Part shown: positions 43,235-45,437 of the stretch, piece by piece
How positions within the stretch are numbered: the stretch's first letter is position 1
Layout: every line of letters begins with the position of its first letter
Assembly (NCBI GenBank): GCA_902984215.1
Contig: CADWAF010000127.1
Coordinates: forward strand, 1-45,437
DNA from: Willaertia magna
Lineage: Eukaryota > Heterolobosea > Eutetramitea > Acrasida > Naegleriidae
Direction: 5' to 3'
DNA length: 45,437 nucleotides
Notes under the pieces: generated by a model
Told to the model about the DNA's origin: nothing
What the model saw: the letters and a program-made list of their open reading frames with translations, nothing else
Databases searched by the model: none
Position numbers and translations under genes: made by a program

Positions 43235-43391
43235 TTACCAGATATCCCAAATCTCACTATATTCATGTCTATGTGGTAAATCTTCAATACCAACAAACTC
43301 GTGAGTTTTTTGTTTTGCCAAAGCACTTCTCTCAAGTACTCTTTTTGTTCCGTGATACTCGCTCTTCCAGTAACATTTGGATGTAGAGTGT
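43235..43391 (-). pseudogene. Orphan C-terminal coding fragment of an unidentified gene
   Basis: A protein-like frame of about 50 codons (including KRVLERSALAKQ and HRHEYSEIWDIW) ends with TAA at 43235. Upstream, the frame runs into TGA exactly where the cyclase sequence begins (43392). The composition (Trp, His, Tyr-rich, few Asn/Ile) is unlike non-coding DNA here. It reads as the 3' end of a different minus-strand gene whose remainder is missing. No family recognised. Confidence 0.45.
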
Positions 43392-43415
43392 CAATTAAGG
43401 TCATTATAATAAATA
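43392..43415 (+). repeat. 24-nt exact duplicate of 13240-13263
   Basis: CAATTAAGGTCATTATAATA plus four further bases occur identically at both places, in the second membrane helix of the cyclase. Flanks differ on both sides. It marks the left breakpoint of the displaced segment. Confidence 0.9.
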
Positions 43416-44758
43416 TAACTGTAAATACAGTAATAAAAGAAATGAAATATTCTCGTTGTGTTTCTAAAATGATTTGAAATAAACTTAAATGTTTTGAAAT
43501 GATAACTATATTCCAACGTAATCCATAACTATCACAAATAGAATTCACACCAATTACATAATCTTTATAATAAACAGTTGTTTTGAATGTTACATTTATA
43601 GAATAAACATTTTTAAAAGGATTCATATTGTAAGGTAAATTTCTATTATATTCTTCACAATGATCTAATTTCTCTACATTATTTAATGCCATGTCAGATA
43701 ATTGAGTAAAATTAAAAGTATTTAATTTTGTATAATTTGCAATAATTAATTTATCCATTCCATTATTTAAAACATATATTGCTTGAACGTATTGTAAATT
43801 TTGATTTTGTAAAATTGTTGAAAGTCTATTTAATGAAAATTGCGCACTAATCCCACCAAAGAGATAAGAAGAATTTCGATATCCAGGGTGGGTTACTGTA
43901 TTCACAACGTACAAAGGATGACTTGTATTTAAAGAATAATAAAGTGGTATCTTTTCAACTTTCTCATTAATGTACTTTTTGTTATTAAGGTTAATGGATA
44001 AAAATTATTAAAATTAATTATTAAAATTAAATAATACGTACCAATGGAAAGGATAAGGAAATGGCCATCTCTCCAGCTTTGTTTGCAAAAACTTCAGACC
44101 ATCCAATGTCAGTCATTTGGTTTGTGGCAAATGGTCGAAACCAAGGTCTTGTAGCACAAAAAAAAGTTGAGTTTGGTTCCGCTCTTAATATTTGACTCTT
44201 ATTATAATAATTTTCTAAATAATCATAATTTTGTCTTTTTGTACTATAATACATAAATACACCATCTCTTGGATCAAAATATCTATAAGAATCTAGAGCT
44301 CTAGATAAAGTAAAATTATTAAATAAACAAAAATTGTAAGCGTTTACAATTAAGTCATAGTATACTAAATCAATTGATTCAAACAGTTTTAACACCCTTA
44401 AAGGATCATTAATGTTAAATGGGGGAGTAGAAAAATATAATTGATTTTTTAAACTTTCTGTAAAACTTGCTATCGACATAAAAAATGTTGATAATTGATA
44501 GTTAAGAAATGATTGAATCTCTAAAGTTTGATAACTTTGATGTCTAACTATTAAATAATTACTGGTGGTATATAGTAATAGAAAAGAACATGAAAGAGCA
44601 AATAATCCTTGGAAAATAAATAGCACTACTAATGCATTTGAAGTTTTAAAATGTTTAAGGAGTAATGTTTTGCGCTCTTTTTTCTTTGTTTTCTTCTTTC
44701 CACCCAATTCAACAACAATACTGCTAGGACTGTTTGGTGATACTGGAAGTTGTGACAT
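43392..44758 (-). pseudogene. N-terminal sensor half of a membrane nucleotide cyclase (3' part absent here)
   Basis: Exons 44758-44042 and 43974-43392 (67-nt intron, GTACGT donor) give about 433 codons before the frame leaves cyclase sequence at FIIMTLI. A basic cytoplasmic N-terminus leads to a membrane helix (ALVVLFIFQGLFALSCSFLLLY, about 43-64). About 330 extracellular residues follow, with N-x-S/T sites and PWFRPF/DIGWSEVF, a Cache/dCache-like sensor pattern. The second membrane helix is FITVFTVIFIIMTLI. The cyclase domain expected next is at 12155-13263. Read further, the frame continues into the orphan fragment out of register and stops at 43225. The start has AAAAATG. Confidence 0.75.
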
Positions 44759-44996
44759 TTTTATCTTTAAATGAAATTGTTAAGATGATTACTAATGGTA
44801 TTTCAAAAAGTGCAACCTCAATTTGGTGTTTTTACATTTTTAAAAGCTTGCTCAACTAAATAATATAAATTGTTAGCCAGAGTCCACAAATGTCATGACT
44901 ACAGATTTGAAATCAAATTTAAACTGAAGCATTAATTATTACTAATAAAATTGAAGTAATCACACCTTTTGAAAACCACTGAAATAAAAAAATATA
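44759..44996. promoter_or_regulatory. Divergent promoter region, cyclase / Lys/Cys-rich gene
   Basis: A 238-bp AT-rich gap lies between the start codons at 44758 (minus) and 44997 (plus). No specific element is recognised. It is the promoter that both truncated fragments at 13.26 kb lack. Confidence 0.4.
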
Positions 44997-45437
44997 ATGA
45001 AATATAATCTACTAATTCTCCCACTATTATTGTTCCTACTACAATTGACAACTCAACTTGCAGTGGCAACCACTACCTCAACCACTCCTAAACAATACTG
45101 TTACGATAAGTGTTTGAAGTATGCCTCAGTTAAAGGTAAATGTTCCTTTTACGAGCTGAAAGGAGCTAAGAAAAAGTGTAGTAGCTATAAGATTGTAGGA
45201 AAGGGAAAATGTTTAGCATATGAATCACATAGAAAATGTCAAAAGTATAATAATCCAAAGAAGATTTGTATTTCTCACGGAATTGAAAACAAATGTCAAC
45301 AATATAAGGACATTAAGATATGTTCTAAATATCAAATTAAAAAGATTTGTCAACATAAAAAGACAAATAATTATTGTAAAACTTACGCCTTCAGAGATAT
45401 TTGTTTAAAATACCATAAACCTCAAAACAACAACAAA
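44997..45437 (+). CDS. N-terminal part of Lys/Cys-rich secreted repeat protein, runs off window
   Basis: It begins at an ATG with a strong signal peptide (MKYNLLILPLLLFLLQLTTQ), then a Thr-rich spacer and Cys/Lys repeats (YCYDKCLKYASVKGKCSFY, KKICISHG). It is open for 147 codons to the last base. From 45279 the DNA is identical to 13264-13422 for 159 nt and in the same frame, so the fragment at 13264-14124 would complete a protein of about 380 residues. Family unknown; likely extracellular and disulfide-rich. Confidence 0.8.
   Translation, partial: MKYNLLILPLLLFLLQLTTQLAVATTTSTTPKQYCYDKCLKYASVKGKCSFYELKGAKKKCSSYKIVGKGKCLAYESHRKCQKYNNPKKICISHGIENKCQQYKDIKICSKYQIKKICQHKKTNNYCKTYAFRDICLKYHKPQNNNK
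45279..45437 (+). repeat. 159-nt exact duplicate of 13264-13422 at window end
   Basis: Base-by-base reading shows no difference from 13264-13422. Identity starts abruptly (preceding bases CAC versus ATA) and runs to the final base of the window. Confidence 0.92.

Noticed and set aside
1..45437. CRISPR arrays, rRNA or bacterial-type operons
   Set aside because: No regularly spaced repeats, no rRNA sequence, and introns throughout show a eukaryotic nuclear locus.

Overview
The window is nuclear DNA of a protist. Coding sequence is very AT-rich, most genes end in TAA, start codons commonly follow a run of A, introns are few and short (about 29-110 nt, GTAAGT/GTACGT/GTAGGT...AG), and intergenic gaps are tiny. 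A SDHA with a presequence, an exosome RRP4, a tubulin glutamylase-like enzyme, a NOX, RasGEF, RCC1-repeat proteins, a sensor-type nucleotide cyclase and a telomerase reverse transcriptase fit an amoeboflagellate. I infer a heterolobosean of the Naegleria/Willaertia kind; the taxon is inference, not proof.

Layout. 1-12.2 kb: hormone-sensitive-lipase-like hydrolase, RCC1-repeat protein, saccharopine dehydrogenase (LYS1), NUDT6-like Nudix hydrolase, a small protein resembling the C1orf74 family, TTLL, a small ubiquitin-like protein, and a Q/G/P-rich secreted protein. 12.2-14.1 kb: the C-terminal half of a class III nucleotide cyclase lies head-to-head with the C-terminal part of a Lys/Cys-rich repeat protein. 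Both lack their 5' ends. 14.15-20.14 kb: a 395-bp foldback element followed by a decayed non-LTR retrotransposon (ORF1, AP endonuclease, RT, RNase H, zinc knuckle). 20.2-31.8 kb: aromatic amino acid decarboxylase, SDHA, an unidentified protein, a NOX with an SH3 domain inside its NADPH-binding lobe, a polytopic membrane protein and a second RCC1-repeat protein. 31.8-32.9 kb: a second Lys/Cys-rich protein and a TM2-domain protein, again head-to-head and both without 5' ends. 33-40.6 kb: CN-hydrolase amidase, RRP4, RasGEF and TERT. 40.8-43.1 kb: small membrane, coiled-coil and mitochondrial-type proteins. 43.2-45.4 kb: an orphan C-terminus, the N-terminal sensor half of a cyclase and the N-terminal part of a Lys/Cys-rich secreted protein.

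The most striking structure is that the end of the window supplies what is missing at 13.26 kb. A 24-nt block (13240-13263 = 43392-43415) and a 159-nt block (13264-13422 = 45279-45437, running to the last base) are identical. The 1,863 bp between them at the right end would restore both a complete cyclase and a complete Lys/Cys-rich gene in frame. This is either an assembly error around a contig end or a real deletion/translocation. A second junction of the same form lies at about 32.59 kb. Other notable points are the SH3-NOX, a TERT with a long serine/asparagine-rich insertion between motifs B' and C, and the retrotransposon's stops, which fall where Gln or Trp would fit.
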